Shown: piece after piece, positions 51,028-60,753 of the stretch
Numbering within the stretch: position 1 is the stretch's first letter
Layout of the letters: each line of letters begins with the position of its first letter
Assembly: GCA_016286555.1 (NCBI GenBank)
Contig: JAEETA010000009.1
Coordinates: 28,462-92,461, forward strand
Source of the DNA: Lachnospiraceae bacterium
GTDB lineage: Bacteria; Bacillota; Clostridia; Lachnospirales; Lachnospiraceae
Direction of reading: 5' to 3'
Length of the DNA stretch: 64,000 bases
The notes under the pieces: model-generated
Told to the model about the DNA's origin: nothing
The model's input: only the letters and a program-made list of their open reading frames with translations
Databases searched by the model: none
Translations under genes and position numbers: made by a program

Positions 51028-52710
51028 TTACTCTCCTTTTGCAGCCAGATCGTCGGCATCAAAAGCATCACTGATGGGGGATCCCGCAGGAACCATCGGG
51101 AATACCTTGTCATCCTCGGGGATGACGCACTCGATGAGGACGGGCTTTTTCAGCTCGATGGCCTTGCGGATGGCAGGCTCCACCTCATCCTTCTCGGTGA
51201 CACGGATGGCAGCGCATCCCAGCGCTTCCGCCACCTTGCAATAGTCCACCTGGTCCTCCAGGATGGTCTGGGAATAACGCTTCCCGTAGAAAAGGGTCTG
51301 CCACTGACGTACCATGCCCAGTACGTGGTTATTGATCACCACCTGGATGATGGGAATGCCGTAGCGGGAAGCAGTAGCCAGCTCATTCATGTTCATGCGG
51401 AAGCATCCGTCGCCGGCAATATTGATACAAATGTCATCAGGCCGTCCCACCTGTGCGCCGATGCAGGCACCCAGGCCGTAGCCCATGGTTCCCAGACCGC
51501 CGGAGGACAGGAATGTCCTGGGTCTGGAATAACGATAGAACTGGGCAGCCCACATCTGGTGCTGGCCCACGTCCGTGGTAATGATGGCCTTGCCTTCCGT
51601 TACCTCGTCGATCTTCTCGATGACGTAAGGGCAGGACAGACGGCTCTCGTCGTACTTCAGAGGGAATTTTGCCTTCAGGTCTGCGATGTGTGCCATCCAA
51701 TCGGGATGATTCTGCTTGGTCACACGCTGATTCAGTGCGGTAAGCACTTCCTTCAGGTCTCCCACAAGGCTCAGGTCGGAGCGGATGTTCTTGTTGATCT
51801 CCGCTGCGTCGATGTCGATATGCAGGATCTTCGCATCCTTTGCGAAGGTCTTGGGATTACCGATGACACGATCGGAAAATCTGGCGCCCAGCGCCACCAG
51901 CAGGTCACACTCGGAAACACCCAGATTGGAGCTCTTGGTACCGTGCATACCCAGCATACCGGTGTAGCGGTCGGAGTGGCCGTCGAAGCCGCCCTTGCCC
52001 ATCAGGGTATCGCACACAGGTGCATCCAGGAGCTCAGCCAGGGCTGCCACCTCATCAAATGCGCCGGAAAGAATGGTTCCGCCGCCCACCATAAGGTAGG
52101 GCTTCTTCGCCTTGCAAAGCATCTCCGCAGCCTGGGTCAGGTCGCTTTCCGTATACTTGCTGTCTGCCACGCGGTTCGCCACGGGCTGAGGGGTAAACTC
52201 ACAAACAGCCGCAGTCACATCCTTGGTGATATCCACCAGCACAGGGCCGGGTCTGCCGGTTCTGGCGATGGTAAATGCCTTCCGCAGTGTAGGAGCCAGG
52301 TCCTCCACATTTTTCACGATGTAACCGTGCTTCGTGATGGGCATGGTCACACCTGCGATGTCCACCTCCTGGAAGCTGTCCTTGCCAAGAAGTGGCAGGG
52401 TCACATTAGCGGTGATGGCAACGATAGGAATGGAATCCATAAATGCGGTAGCGATACCGGTGACCAGATTGGTGGCACCGGGGCCGGAGGTAGCCATGCA
52501 GACGCCCACCTTGCCGGTGGCTCTGGCATAACCGTCCGCAGCATGTGCCGCACCCTGCTCATGGCTGGTGAGCACGTGACGGATCTCGGAGCTGTGCTTG
52601 TACAGCGCATCATAAATATTCAGGATCGCGCCTCCGGGATAACCGAAGACCGTATCAACGCCCTGCTCCTTCAGGCATTCCACTACAATTTCAGAACCGT
52701 TTAATTCCAT
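51028..52710 (-). CDS. ilvB: Acetolactate synthase large subunit (canonical, ilvB2)
   Basis: This catalytic subunit of acetohydroxyacid synthase has 560 residues and all usual motifs: FGYPGGAILNIYDAL, catalytic Glu51 (SHEQGAAHAADGYAR), TSGPGATNLVTG and GDGCFRMNMNELATA..NNHVLGMVRQWQ. No small subunit lies beside it; the nearest are at 25.9-27.0 kb. The ATG at 52710 is 15 bases after GGAGG, longer than usual. It lies 30 bases after ilvD. Confidence 0.95.
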   Translation of the reverse strand: MELNGSEIVVECLKEQGVDTVFGYPGGAILNIYDALYKHSSEIRHVLTSHEQGAAHAADGYARATGKVGVCMATSGPGATNLVTGIATAFMDSIPIVAITANVTLPLLGKDSFQEVDIAGVTMPITKHGYIVKNVEDLAPTLRKAFTIARTGRPGPVLVDITKDVTAAVCEFTPQPVANRVADSKYTESDLTQAAEMLCKAKKPYLMVGGGTILSGAFDEVAALAELLDAPVCDTLMGKGGFDGHSDRYTGMLGMHGTKSSNLGVSECDLLVALGARFSDRVIGNPKTFAKDAKILHIDIDAAEINKNIRSDLSLVGDLKEVLTALNQRVTKQNHPDWMAHIADLKAKFPLKYDESRLSCPYVIEKIDEVTEGKAIITTDVGQHQMWAAQFYRYSRPRTFLSSGGLGTMGYGLGACIGAQVGRPDDICINIAGDGCFRMNMNELATASRYGIPIIQVVINNHVLGMVRQWQTLFYGKRYSQTILEDQVDYCKVAEALGCAAIRVTEKDEVEPAIRKAIELKKPVLIECVIPEDDKVFPMVPAGSPISDAFDADDLAAKGE

Positions 52711-52740
52711 AGTGTTTCTCTCATTCCTCCGGGTGTATTT

Positions 52741-54417
52741 TTATGCCTGCTTGCCGGGAACTTCCAGCACTGCGCCGCGATTACCGCTGGTAACCAGCTC
52801 ACGGTAGCGTGCCAGGTAACCGGTCTTCACCTTAGGCTCTCTGGGCTGCCACTTTGCTCTGCGCTCTGCCAGCACCTCGTCGGAAACCTTCATTTCCAGA
52901 CGGTTTGCGGGAATATCAATGGAGATGATATCTCCCTCTTCCACCAGAGCGATGGGACCGCCCACTGCAGCTTCGGGGGATACATGCCCGATGGAAGCGC
53001 CGCGGGATGCGCCGGAAAATCTTCCGTCGGTGATCAGTGCTACGGTGCTGCCCAGGCCCATGCCCGCAATGGCGGAGGTGGGATTGAGCATTTCTCTCAT
53101 GCCGGGGCCGCCCTTCGGTCCCTCGTAACGGATGACGACCACGTCACCTGCCACGATCTTTCCGCCCTTGATGGCAGCGATGGCATCTTCTTCACAGTCA
53201 AAGACTCTTGCAGGGCCTTCGTGTACCAGCATCTCGGGAGCCACTGCGGAGCGCTTCACAACGCCGGAATCGGGTGCCAGATTACCGCGAAGGATGGCGA
53301 TGCCGCCGGTCTCGGAATAAGGATTCTCCACGGGACGAATGACCTCGGGATCACGGTTGACACAGGGTGCGATGTTTTCGCCGATGGTGGTGCCGTTTAC
53401 GGTCATGCAGGTCAGGTCCAGCAGTCCCTTCTTGGACAGCTCGTTCATCACCGCATAGACGCCGCCGGCCTCGTTCAGATCCTCCATGTAGGTGGGACCT
53501 GCAGGTGCCAGATGGCACAGGTTCGGGGTGATGGCGGAGAGCTCATTTGCCATATCCAGGTTCAGATCCACGCCTGCTTCCTTGGCGATGGCGGGGATGT
53601 GCAGCATGGTGTTGGTAGAGCACCCCAGGGCCATGTCCACGATCAGTGCGTTGCGGAAAGCGGCGGGGGTCATGATGTCTCTGGGGCAGATGTTCTTCTG
53701 CACCAGCTCCACCACCTTCATACCCGCATGCTTTGCCAGGCGGATTCGCTCGGAATAAACAGCAGGAATGGTGCCATTACCGCGCAGGCCCATACCGATG
53801 GCCTCGGTCAGGCAGTTCATGGAGTTAGCGGTATACATACCGGAGCAGGAGCCGCAGGTAGGACATACCTTCTCCTCGAACTCCTCCAGATCCTCATGGG
53901 TCATCTTGCCTGCAGCGACGCTGCCCACCGCCTCAAACATGGAGGAAAGGCTGCGCTTCTGGCCCTTGACGTGACCTGCCAGCATGGGGCCGCCGGATAC
54001 AAAGACCGTGGGGATATTCACTCTGGCCGCAGCCATCAGAAGGCCGGGCACGTTCTTGTCACAGTTGGGGATGCACACCAGACCGTCAAAGCCGTGTGCC
54101 ATTGCCATACACTCCGTACTGTCGGCGATCAGGTCTCTGGTCACCAGGGAATACTTCATTCCCACATGGCCCATGGCGATTCCGTCGCAGACCGCGATGG
54201 CGGGGAAGATCACGGGAGTGCCGCCCGCCATGGCAACGCCCAGCTTTACAGCCTCTGCGATCTTGTCCAGGTTCATGTGACCCGGAACGATCTCATTATA
54301 GGAACAGACGATGCCGATAAGAGGACGCTCCCGCTCCTCCTTCGTCATACCCAGTGCATTGAAAAGACTTCTGTGGGGCGCCTGTGCGTCTCCCACCTTT
54401 ACGGAATCACTTCTCAT
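52741..54417 (-). CDS. ilvD: Dihydroxy-acid dehydratase
   Basis: IlvD dehydrates dihydroxy acids in valine and isoleucine synthesis using an Fe-S cluster. The 558-residue protein has [11 protein letters not shown], the cluster region PNCDKNVPG and [19 protein letters not shown]. The ATG follows GGAGG. It sits between leuB and ilvB2, with a structured 78-bp gap after leuB. Confidence 0.96.
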   Translation of the reverse strand: MRSDSVKVGDAQAPHRSLFNALGMTKEERERPLIGIVCSYNEIVPGHMNLDKIAEAVKLGVAMAGGTPVIFPAIAVCDGIAMGHVGMKYSLVTRDLIADSTECMAMAHGFDGLVCIPNCDKNVPGLLMAAARVNIPTVFVSGGPMLAGHVKGQKRSLSSMFEAVGSVAAGKMTHEDLEEFEEKVCPTCGSCSGMYTANSMNCLTEAIGMGLRGNGTIPAVYSERIRLAKHAGMKVVELVQKNICPRDIMTPAAFRNALIVDMALGCSTNTMLHIPAIAKEAGVDLNLDMANELSAITPNLCHLAPAGPTYMEDLNEAGGVYAVMNELSKKGLLDLTCMTVNGTTIGENIAPCVNRDPEVIRPVENPYSETGGIAILRGNLAPDSGVVKRSAVAPEMLVHEGPARVFDCEEDAIAAIKGGKIVAGDVVVIRYEGPKGGPGMREMLNPTSAIAGMGLGSTVALITDGRFSGASRGASIGHVSPEAAVGGPIALVEEGDIISIDIPANRLEMKVSDEVLAERRAKWQPREPKVKTGYLARYRELVTSGNRGAVLEVPGKQA

Positions 54418-54444
54418 GATTTATACCTCCGATATGATATATTA

Positions 54445-54482
54445 CCGAAATGCTCCGTTTCTTCGAAACTCTCGCATTTCGG
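54445..54482 (-). other. Structured spacer between leuB and ilvD
   Basis: A nested hairpin: outer 9-bp arms CCGAAATGC / GCATTTCGG and inner GTTTC / GAAAC around a 3-base loop. No T-run follows. It might stabilise or mark processing of the leuB-ilvD mRNA. Confidence 0.6.
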
Positions 54483-54495
54483 CCCAAATCCCCTG

Positions 54496-55581
54496 TTACT
54501 TAATGTAGTCACAGATTAAATCTCCCATCTGATTGCAGCCGGTCTTTACCATTCCTTCGGAGTAAATGTCTCCGGTGCGGTAACCTGCCTTCAGTACGGA
54601 CTTCACCGCATTCTCGATGGAATCCGCTTCCTTGTCCAGATCGAAGGAAAACCGCAGCATCATGGCAGCGCTGAGAATGGTTGCAATGGGATTTGCAATG
54701 TCCTGACCTGCGATGTCCGGTGCGGAGCCGTGGCTGGGCTCGTAGAGTCCGAACTTCGTATCATTCAGGCTGGCACTGGACAGCATTCCGATGGAGCCGG
54801 TCACCATGCTGGCTTCGTCGGAAAGGATATCACCGAACATGTTCTCGGTGAGGATCACGTCAAACTGGGAAGGATCCCGGACCAGCTGCATGGCACAGTT
54901 GTCCACCAGCATATGCTCCAGAGTCACATCAGGGTAGTTTACCGCCACCTCTTCCACAACCTTTCTCCAGAGTCTGGAGGAATCCAGCACATTGGCCTTG
55001 TCCACACTGGTCACCTTCTTGCGGCGCTTCTGTGCGATGTCAAAGCCCTTGATGGCAATGCGTCTGATCTCTTCCTCGGTATAGGTCAGGGTATCGATGG
55101 CCTTCCGAACACCGTTCTCCGTCACCGTCTTGCGCTCGCCGAAATACAGACCGCCGGTAAGCTCCCGCATGATCAGCAGGTCAAAGCCCTTGGAACTGAT
55201 TTCCTCCTTCAGAGGGCAGGCAGCAGCCAGCTGCTCGTAGAGTACTGCAGGACGCAGGTTTGCAAAGAGGTTCAGTTCCTTGCGGATCCGAAGGAGTCCC
55301 GCCTCCGGACGCTTCTCGGGAGGAAGCTTGTACCAGGGGGAAGTGGATGTATTTCCACCGATGGAACCCATCAGAACTGCCTGCGCCGCCTTTGCGGTAT
55401 CAATGGCCTCCTGCGTCAGAGGCTCGCCGCAGGCATCAATGGACGCACCGCCCATCAGAATGTCCGTGTAATGCATCCGGTGGCCGTATACTTCTCCCAC
55501 CTTATCCAGTACTTTCTTGGCCTGGGCTACGATCTCCGGCCCGATCCCGTCGCCGGGAATGCAGGTAATCTTCAGTTCCAT
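54496..55581 (-). CDS. leuB: 3-isopropylmalate dehydrogenase
   Basis: LeuB oxidatively decarboxylates 3-isopropylmalate in leucine synthesis. The 361-residue protein has the start [14 protein letters not shown], the [16 protein letters not shown] substrate segment, and [21 protein letters not shown] near the end. The ATG follows AAGGAG. It is the first gene of leuB-ilvD-ilvB2-transpeptidase; leuC and leuD lie about 32 kb away. Confidence 0.96.
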   Translation of the reverse strand: MELKITCIPGDGIGPEIVAQAKKVLDKVGEVYGHRMHYTDILMGGASIDACGEPLTQEAIDTAKAAQAVLMGSIGGNTSTSPWYKLPPEKRPEAGLLRIRKELNLFANLRPAVLYEQLAAACPLKEEISSKGFDLLIMRELTGGLYFGERKTVTENGVRKAIDTLTYTEEEIRRIAIKGFDIAQKRRKKVTSVDKANVLDSSRLWRKVVEEVAVNYPDVTLEHMLVDNCAMQLVRDPSQFDVILTENMFGDILSDEASMVTGSIGMLSSASLNDTKFGLYEPSHGSAPDIAGQDIANPIATILSAAMMLRFSFDLDKEADSIENAVKSVLKAGYRTGDIYSEGMVKTGCNQMGDLICDYIK

Positions 55582-55626
55582 GGCGTATTCTCCTTTTGCT
55601 TTAGCGCGAAAGAGCGCATTACATAA

Positions 55627-55654
55627 ATAATAGCATACGGGGCTACTTTTTCAA
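55627..55654 (-). promoter_or_regulatory. leuB operon promoter
   Basis: TTGAAA (-35, 55654-55649), a 16-bp spacer and TATTAT (-10, 55632-55627). The leader is only about 40 bases, so it holds no T-box or long attenuator. Confidence 0.7.
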
Positions 55655-55680
55655 GTCTCTTGTATATCGTAAAAATGCAT

Positions 55681-55713
55681 AAAAGAACGGGCAGACTCTG
55701 CGAATCTGCCCGT
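55681..55713 (-). terminator. yajC terminator
   Basis: The 9-bp stem ACGGGCAGA / TCTGCCCGT (55713-55705, 55695-55687) is followed by TCTTTT on the minus strand. Confidence 0.85.
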
Positions 55714-55738
55714 CACTTTTATGCAATGTTATGAATGA

Positions 55739-56062
55739 TTATTCACCTGCATTTGCCTTCTCGACCTTGCTGATGGCCGATTTATCCATGGGGATACGGC
55801 AATTCTTGTTGTTACCGAACTCTACGATGACAGTGTCATCGGAGATGTCGATGATGATACCGTAAAAACCGGAAGTGGTAAGAACGCAATCACCACACTC
55901 CAGATTGCTCAGCATCTCAGCCAGGCGCTTCTTCTCCTTGCTCTGGGGTCTCATAAAGAAGAACCACATTGCAAAGATCAGCACACCGTAAATGGCAACC
56001 ATACTGATCAGGCTGCCGGTAGCATTGCCCGCAGCAGCGGCAGTATCCGTCAAAAGAATCAT
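55739..56062 (-). CDS. yajC: Preprotein translocase accessory subunit YajC
   Basis: YajC is a small membrane protein that associates with SecDF and the Sec translocon. The 107-residue product has one helix (about 18-38, ISMVAIYGVLIFAMWFFFM), then the conserved RPQSKEKKRLAEMLSNLECGDCVLTTSGFYGII. It lies after tgt, as in many bacteria, but secDF does not follow. It has its own promoter and terminator. The ATG follows GGAGG. Confidence 0.93.
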   Translation of the reverse strand: MILLTDTAAAAGNATGSLISMVAIYGVLIFAMWFFFMRPQSKEKKRLAEMLSNLECGDCVLTTSGFYGIIIDISDDTVIVEFGNNKNCRIPMDKSAISKVEKANAGE

Positions 56063-56100
56063 TTCAAAAGCCTCCGTTTCTAAAATCTAAAACAATAAGT

Positions 56101-56129
56101 ATCATACACAATCCGCCCGTAATCGGCAA
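56101..56129 (-). promoter_or_regulatory. yajC promoter
   Basis: TTGCCG (-35, 56129-56124), a 17-bp spacer and TATGAT (-10, 56106-56101), in the tgt-yajC gap. Confidence 0.7.
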
Positions 56130-56171
56130 GATGTTTTACCGATGCAGATTTTCACTTTCACGGGTGCGTTA

Positions 56172-57314
56172 TTACGCGTCCTCTCCTGCCTCGAATCCCG
56201 CCAGAGTCGCCTTCTTGTACTCCGCAAAGGTCCCCGCATCCAGCGCATCCCTGATTTCTTCCATCATATGATTATAGAAATACAGGTTATGCAATACGCA
56301 GAGGCGCAGTCCCAGCATCTCCTTCGCCTTGTGCAGGTGATGGATGTAGGCTCTGCTGTATCTGCGACAGGCGGGACACTGACAGCCCTCCTCGATGGGA
56401 CGCATGTCCTTCTCGAATCTGGCATTCATGAGGTTCAGCTTGCCGTGCTTTGTGTAGACATGACCGTGTCTGCCGTTGCGGGAAGGGTAAACACAGTCGA
56501 AAAAGTCCACGCCACGCTCCACGCTTTCCAGGATGTTGGCGGGAGTACCCACACCCATGAGATAGGTGGGCCGATCCTTGGGCAGGTAGGGAACCACCTC
56601 CTCCAGCACATGATACATCTCCTCGTGGCTCTCTCCCACAGCCAGACCGCCTACGGCGTAGCCGTCCAGGTCCAGCTCCCGGATCACCTTTGCATGCTCG
56701 ATCCGCAGATCATCATAGATCGCGCCCTGGTTGATACCGAAGAGCAGCTGCTGAGGATTCACGGTGCCCTCCAGGCCGTTCAGGCGCTTCATTTCATCCC
56801 GGCAACGCACCAGCCATCTGGCGGTACGGTCGATGGAATCCTTCACATAGGCACGCTCCGCCTTGGAAGGGGGACACTCATCAAAAGCCATGGCAATGGT
56901 AGATCCCAGATTGGACTGGATCTGCATGCTCTCCTCGGGGCCCATGAAGATCAGCCGTCCGTCGATATGGGAATGGAAGGTAACCCCTTCCTCCTTGATC
57001 TTTCGCAGGCCTGCCAGGGAAAATACCTGAAACCCACCCGAGTCCGTCAGGATCGGACGATGCCAGTCCATAAAAGTATGAAGTCCTCCCAGTTCCCGGA
57101 TCACCTTGTCCCCGGTGCGGACATGCAGGTGATAGGTATTGGAAAGCTCCACCTGGCAGCCGATCTCCTCCAGATCCTGGGTAGAAACGGCTCCCTTAAT
57201 GGCACCCACGGTGCCCACATTCATAAACAAAGGGGTCTGGACGGTACCGTGCACCGTTTTGAACTCGGCGCGCTTCGCCCGTCCTTCCGTTTTTAAGATC
57301 CTGTATTCCGCCAT
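56172..57314 (-). CDS. tgt: tRNA-guanine transglycosylase
   Basis: Tgt swaps guanine 34 of GUN tRNAs for preQ1 (or queuine) in queuosine synthesis. The 380-residue protein has DSGGFQVFSL, GGLAVGE, the nucleophile Asp in FDCVYPSRNGRHG and zinc ligands in CPACRRYSRAYIHH. GGLAVGE keeps the bulky Val of preQ1-using enzymes, so preQ1 is the likelier substrate, although salvage of queuine occurs in Clostridia. Its ATG shares a base with the stop of the VanY-like gene (TGATG), so the two are coupled. Confidence 0.95.
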   Translation of the reverse strand: MAEYRILKTEGRAKRAEFKTVHGTVQTPLFMNVGTVGAIKGAVSTQDLEEIGCQVELSNTYHLHVRTGDKVIRELGGLHTFMDWHRPILTDSGGFQVFSLAGLRKIKEEGVTFHSHIDGRLIFMGPEESMQIQSNLGSTIAMAFDECPPSKAERAYVKDSIDRTARWLVRCRDEMKRLNGLEGTVNPQQLLFGINQGAIYDDLRIEHAKVIRELDLDGYAVGGLAVGESHEEMYHVLEEVVPYLPKDRPTYLMGVGTPANILESVERGVDFFDCVYPSRNGRHGHVYTKHGKLNLMNARFEKDMRPIEEGCQCPACRRYSRAYIHHLHKAKEMLGLRLCVLHNLYFYNHMMEEIRDALDAGTFAEYKKATLAGFEAGEDA

Positions 57315-58396
57315 CAGAACATTTCCTCCCAGAACTCCTCCAAGGTCAGATCGTTTTCCGTCATATAGACGGCAGCCTCCCTGCCCACATACCGGAAATG
57401 CCAGGGCTCGAATTCCACCGTGGTGATATATTCCTTCTCCTTGGGATACCGAAGGATGAAACCGTAATTCATGGCATTTTTCTCAAGCCAAATACCGGCC
57501 TCGGTATCCGCGAAGCCTTCATCCAGATAAATATAGCTGGGGGTGACAATGTCCAGAGCCAGTCCGATCTGATGCTCGCTGGCATTGGGGATCGTGACCG
57601 CCTGAGAAGAAAGCTGATATGCTTCCAGATATGACATGCCCTTGCGCATGTAGGAATTGATCTTCCGCTCAAAGAGTTCCTTCTGGTGGTCCTCCGTGCG
57701 GTACGGCGACTGGATCTGCAGATGCACGCCCGCATTCTGGGCAGCCACCAGCATATCCCGCAGATCCTCCAGGATCCGCTCATCACAGCGTAAGGACCCC
57801 TTGATGGTTCCCAGAGGAAATTCATAGTCTTCGGGGATGAAATGCTGCTTGTTCACCAGGATCAGGCGCCAATCATCCTCGGAAAAAACGGGTACGCCGT
57901 CCTCCACGGGGATTTCTTCTTCCGGATCCTCATTATCGGCAGGGCTTCTGGCGGGAACACTTTCCGTCTCCTCCAGGTCCGCCAGAATGTCGCCTGCGTC
58001 AAAACGCTCCATGTCTCCGGTATGGAATCCGGCCGTCAGCTCCCGGCTCTCGGTGGAGAGCTCCTGGGTCACCTCCTCGGACACCAGAGCCGTATCGATC
58101 TCCTCCTCGTCAGCCAGTCTGACACTGCTGTCGATCTCGCCGAAATTGATGGAACCCGTGATATTCTGGGTACCGATGAAGCTTGGGAAGGAGAAGCTGC
58201 TGTAGATCACAAAGAACATACATGACACCAGAGTCATGCCCAGTTTTTTGGTGTTCCCCACCAGCAGATCCCAGAGACGAAAGGCAAAGCCTGTTACGCA
58301 AAGCGCTACCAGAGCGGGAATGTAACATATTTTGTTTTTCCTGCCAAAACGGATGAGACGGGAACGGACCCGCTCGCGCAGCGTCTTCTTAAACAT
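57314..58396 (-). CDS. VanY-type D-alanyl-D-alanine carboxypeptidase
   Basis: The 360-residue protein has two N-terminal membrane helices (about 22-46 and 52-70), an acidic linker and an extracellular peptidase domain (about 185-345). The zinc-peptidase motifs SEHQIGLALDI and EPWHFRYVG are intact, with the substrate segment QSPYRTEDHQKELF. It trims stem peptides of peptidoglycan. No vanS or vanR is nearby, so it is likely a housekeeping enzyme. The ATG has AAGGA upstream, nine bases after the lactonase stop. Confidence 0.88.
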   Translation of the reverse strand: MFKKTLRERVRSRLIRFGRKNKICYIPALVALCVTGFAFRLWDLLVGNTKKLGMTLVSCMFFVIYSSFSFPSFIGTQNITGSINFGEIDSSVRLADEEEIDTALVSEEVTQELSTESRELTAGFHTGDMERFDAGDILADLEETESVPARSPADNEDPEEEIPVEDGVPVFSEDDWRLILVNKQHFIPEDYEFPLGTIKGSLRCDERILEDLRDMLVAAQNAGVHLQIQSPYRTEDHQKELFERKINSYMRKGMSYLEAYQLSSQAVTIPNASEHQIGLALDIVTPSYIYLDEGFADTEAGIWLEKNAMNYGFILRYPKEKEYITTVEFEPWHFRYVGREAAVYMTENDLTLEEFWEEMF

Positions 58397-58405
58397 AAGG
58401 TGTCC

Positions 58406-59461
58406 TTAGGAAAGTGCGTGGAAGATGATACAGTTTGGCTGGTTCACGGGAACGGGGCGTCCGTTCAGAACCATGGTATGTGCCTCCAGGTCAATGGAGA
58501 AGAAGGTCATGGTATTGGTCTCGTGGTTCAGGGAGACCAGGAACTTGTTGTTGGGGAAGATCTCCGCATCCTTCGGGTACTCACCCGCAATGGGAAGCAG
58601 GAAGTTCCGGGTGATGCGTCCGGACTCCTGATCCACATCAAAGACCGCCACGGAATTGTCTCCCGCAAGAGATGTCAGCAGATACTTGTAATCCTCGGAG
58701 AAGCTCAGAGCGCTGGCTGCATAGGTGCTGCCCTGCTCCATCTTTACGATCTTCTCGGACTGGATCTTCTCGAAAACGGGAAGGCCGTCCTTGTATTTGT
58801 AAGAATGCACGTCGATGGTGCATTCCTGCTCGTTCACGATGTAGATGTACTTGCCGTCCTTGGAGATCTTGATATGACGGGGTGCTGCCTCGATGTCGCA
58901 ACGGATGATGTCCACCAGGCGCACCTTGCCGCTCTTGGTATCCAGGTTGTAGACATTCACGTGGTCCGTGCCCTGGTCTGCCACCAGCAGGAAGCGGTTG
59001 TCGTGGGTCATGCGGGCGCAGTTGATGTGAGGGCGGAAGTTTCGCTCCACCATGCTCCCCAGTCCCTTATGATAGATCTCGTCGGTGATGGCACCCACGG
59101 AGCCGTCGTCCTTCAGTCGGAGCACCGTCAGCTTACCGTCATGGTAGCCCGCAACAAAGAGATATCTGTCGGTGTAATCCGTGGAAATATAGCAGCCGCG
59201 CATGCCGTTGATGGGCGCGTAGTTGATGATCTTTAAGGTTCCGTCGGGCTGGATGGTATAAGCCTCAACGCCCATGTCCGTGATGGAATACAGATACTTC
59301 CGGTTATGAGAAATGGTGACATAGGAGGAATTGGTAATCTCCACCTTATCCTTCTCGATGAAACGACCTGCCTTCATATCCACATCATAAACCTTGATCC
59401 CGTGATTATGCCCCTGGGTATAAGAAGACACGTAAGCAACGTATTTTACTTCCTTTGGCAT
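58406..59461 (-). CDS. Lactonase-fold beta-propeller protein (6-phosphogluconolactonase-like)
   Basis: The 351-residue protein is a seven-bladed propeller of the PF10282 family, with repeated motifs such as TISHNRKYLYSIT, CYISTDYTDRYLFVAGY, KISKDGKYIYIVN and SFSEDYKYLLTSL. Some members hydrolyse 6-phosphogluconolactone, but many have no shown activity. There is no pentose phosphate gene nearby, so the substrate is open. The ATG at 59461 has GGAGG nine bases upstream; the long open frame above it is not coding. First gene of a run to VanY and tgt, divergent from aroC. Confidence 0.82.
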   Translation of the reverse strand: MPKEVKYVAYVSSYTQGHNHGIKVYDVDMKAGRFIEKDKVEITNSSYVTISHNRKYLYSITDMGVEAYTIQPDGTLKIINYAPINGMRGCYISTDYTDRYLFVAGYHDGKLTVLRLKDDGSVGAITDEIYHKGLGSMVERNFRPHINCARMTHDNRFLLVADQGTDHVNVYNLDTKSGKVRLVDIIRCDIEAAPRHIKISKDGKYIYIVNEQECTIDVHSYKYKDGLPVFEKIQSEKIVKMEQGSTYAASALSFSEDYKYLLTSLAGDNSVAVFDVDQESGRITRNFLLPIAGEYPKDAEIFPNNKFLVSLNHETNTMTFFSIDLEAHTMVLNGRPVPVNQPNCIIFHALS

Positions 59462-59537
59462 GATGCACCTCCTGCATTCCATAGTTGATTCTATTCTAGC
59501 ACATGCATCGTAAAAATACAGAGGATTTTTGAAAAAC

Positions 59538-59572
59538 ACGGCTTTGACCTTTAGAGCCGTTTTCAGTATACT
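59538..59572 (+). promoter_or_regulatory. aroC promoter with inverted repeat around the -35
   Basis: TTGACC (-35, 59544-59549), a 17-bp spacer and TATACT (-10, 59567-59572). Six-bp arms ACGGCT (59538-59543) and AGCCGT (59555-59560) flank the -35 directly. Confidence 0.8.
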
Positions 59573-59633
59573 GATTGAGAATTCATTCGCAAAAATGCGT
59601 AAAAATACATTTCGCCCTGAAAGGAGCATTGCC

Positions 59634-60731
59634 ATGGCCGGATCCGGTTTCGGAAGAATCTTCAGAATCACCACCTGGGGGGAGTCCCACGGCCCCGCAT
59701 TGGGTGTCGTCATTGACGGCTGTCCCGCGGGACTGACCCTTTGCGAGGAGGACATTCAGGTCTTCCTGGACCGCAGAAAGCCCGGGGCATCGCCCCTCTC
59801 CACCCCCAGAAGCGAAGCGGATAAAGTAAAGATCCTCTCCGGCGTCTTTGAGGGCGTCACCACCGGCGCTCCCATCAGTCTCATGGTGGAAAATACTTCC
59901 CAGCGCTCCTCCGATTACGGAGAGATGAAGGACACCTACCGTCCCGGTCACGCAGATTACTGCTATGATGCTAAATACGGCATCCGAGATTACCGCGGCG
60001 GCGGACGCTCCTCCGGCAGAGAGACCATCGGCCGGGTGGCAGCAGGCGCCATCGCCTCCAAGATCCTTTCCGAGCTGGGCATCTCCGTGGAGGCTTACAC
60101 CTCCTCCATCGGTCCCGTAAAAATCCGGGAAGGTATCTATTCCAGAGAGCAGGTCCTCTCCTGTCCCACCGCCATGCCCGATGCCGAGGCGGACAGAGAA
60201 GCCACCGAATATGTGAAAAAAATGGCTGCCGAGAAAAACTCCGTGGGCGGCACCATGGAATGTGTCATCCGCCACATGCCCGCAGGCGTGGGAGACCCGG
60301 TATTTGACAAGCTGGACGCCCTTCTGGCCTCCGCAGTCATGAGCATCGGAGCGGTGAAAGCCGTGGAGATCGGCGACGGCACCGCGGTCAGCACCCTCAC
60401 CGGCAGGGAGAACAACGATCCCTTCACCACGGAGAACGGTAAGGTGACCAAGACCACCAATCACAGCGGAGGTATTCTGGGAGGCATCAGCGACGGCACC
60501 GACATTCTGGTCAGAGCCTCCGTAAAGCCCACCCCTTCCATCTTCTCCCCTCAGGAAACCGTAAACAAAAACGGGGATTCCGTCACCCTCACCATTGCGG
60601 GGCGACACGATCCCGTGATCATTCCCAGAGCCGTTGTGGTGATGGAAGCCATGTGTGCCATCACCGTTCTGGATGCGCTGCTGGTGAACCAGAGTGCCAG
60701 ACTGCAGTACCTGAAGGATTTCTACAACTGA
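59634..60731 (+). CDS. aroC: Chorismate synthase
   Basis: AroC makes chorismate from EPSP with reduced flavin, the branch point for aromatic amino acids. The 365-residue protein starts FGRIFRITTWGESHG and has RRKPGASPLSTPRSEADKV, RPGHADYCYDAKYGIRDYRGGGRSSGRETIGRVAAGA-type core and RHDPVIIPRAVVV. The ATG at 59634 follows AAAGGAG; the 35 codons open upstream are promoter DNA. Monocistronic and divergent from the lactonase gene; no other shikimate gene is in view. Confidence 0.96.
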   Translation: MAGSGFGRIFRITTWGESHGPALGVVIDGCPAGLTLCEEDIQVFLDRRKPGASPLSTPRSEADKVKILSGVFEGVTTGAPISLMVENTSQRSSDYGEMKDTYRPGHADYCYDAKYGIRDYRGGGRSSGRETIGRVAAGAIASKILSELGISVEAYTSSIGPVKIREGIYSREQVLSCPTAMPDAEADREATEYVKKMAAEKNSVGGTMECVIRHMPAGVGDPVFDKLDALLASAVMSIGAVKAVEIGDGTAVSTLTGRENNDPFTTENGKVTKTTNHSGGILGGISDGTDILVRASVKPTPSIFSPQETVNKNGDSVTLTIAGRHDPVIIPRAVVVMEAMCAITVLDALLVNQSARLQYLKDFYN

Positions 60732-60753
60732 GGTACATCGTCCGATCAGCGCC

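Noticed and set aside
55582..55738. T-box or leucine attenuator before leuB
   Set aside because: The promoter leaves a leader of only about 40 bases, with no T-box motif or leader peptide.
57314..58396. VanY-type gene as a vancomycin resistance determinant
   Set aside because: No vanH, vanA/B, vanX, vanR or vanS nearby; the gene is coupled to tgt and looks like a housekeeping carboxypeptidase.
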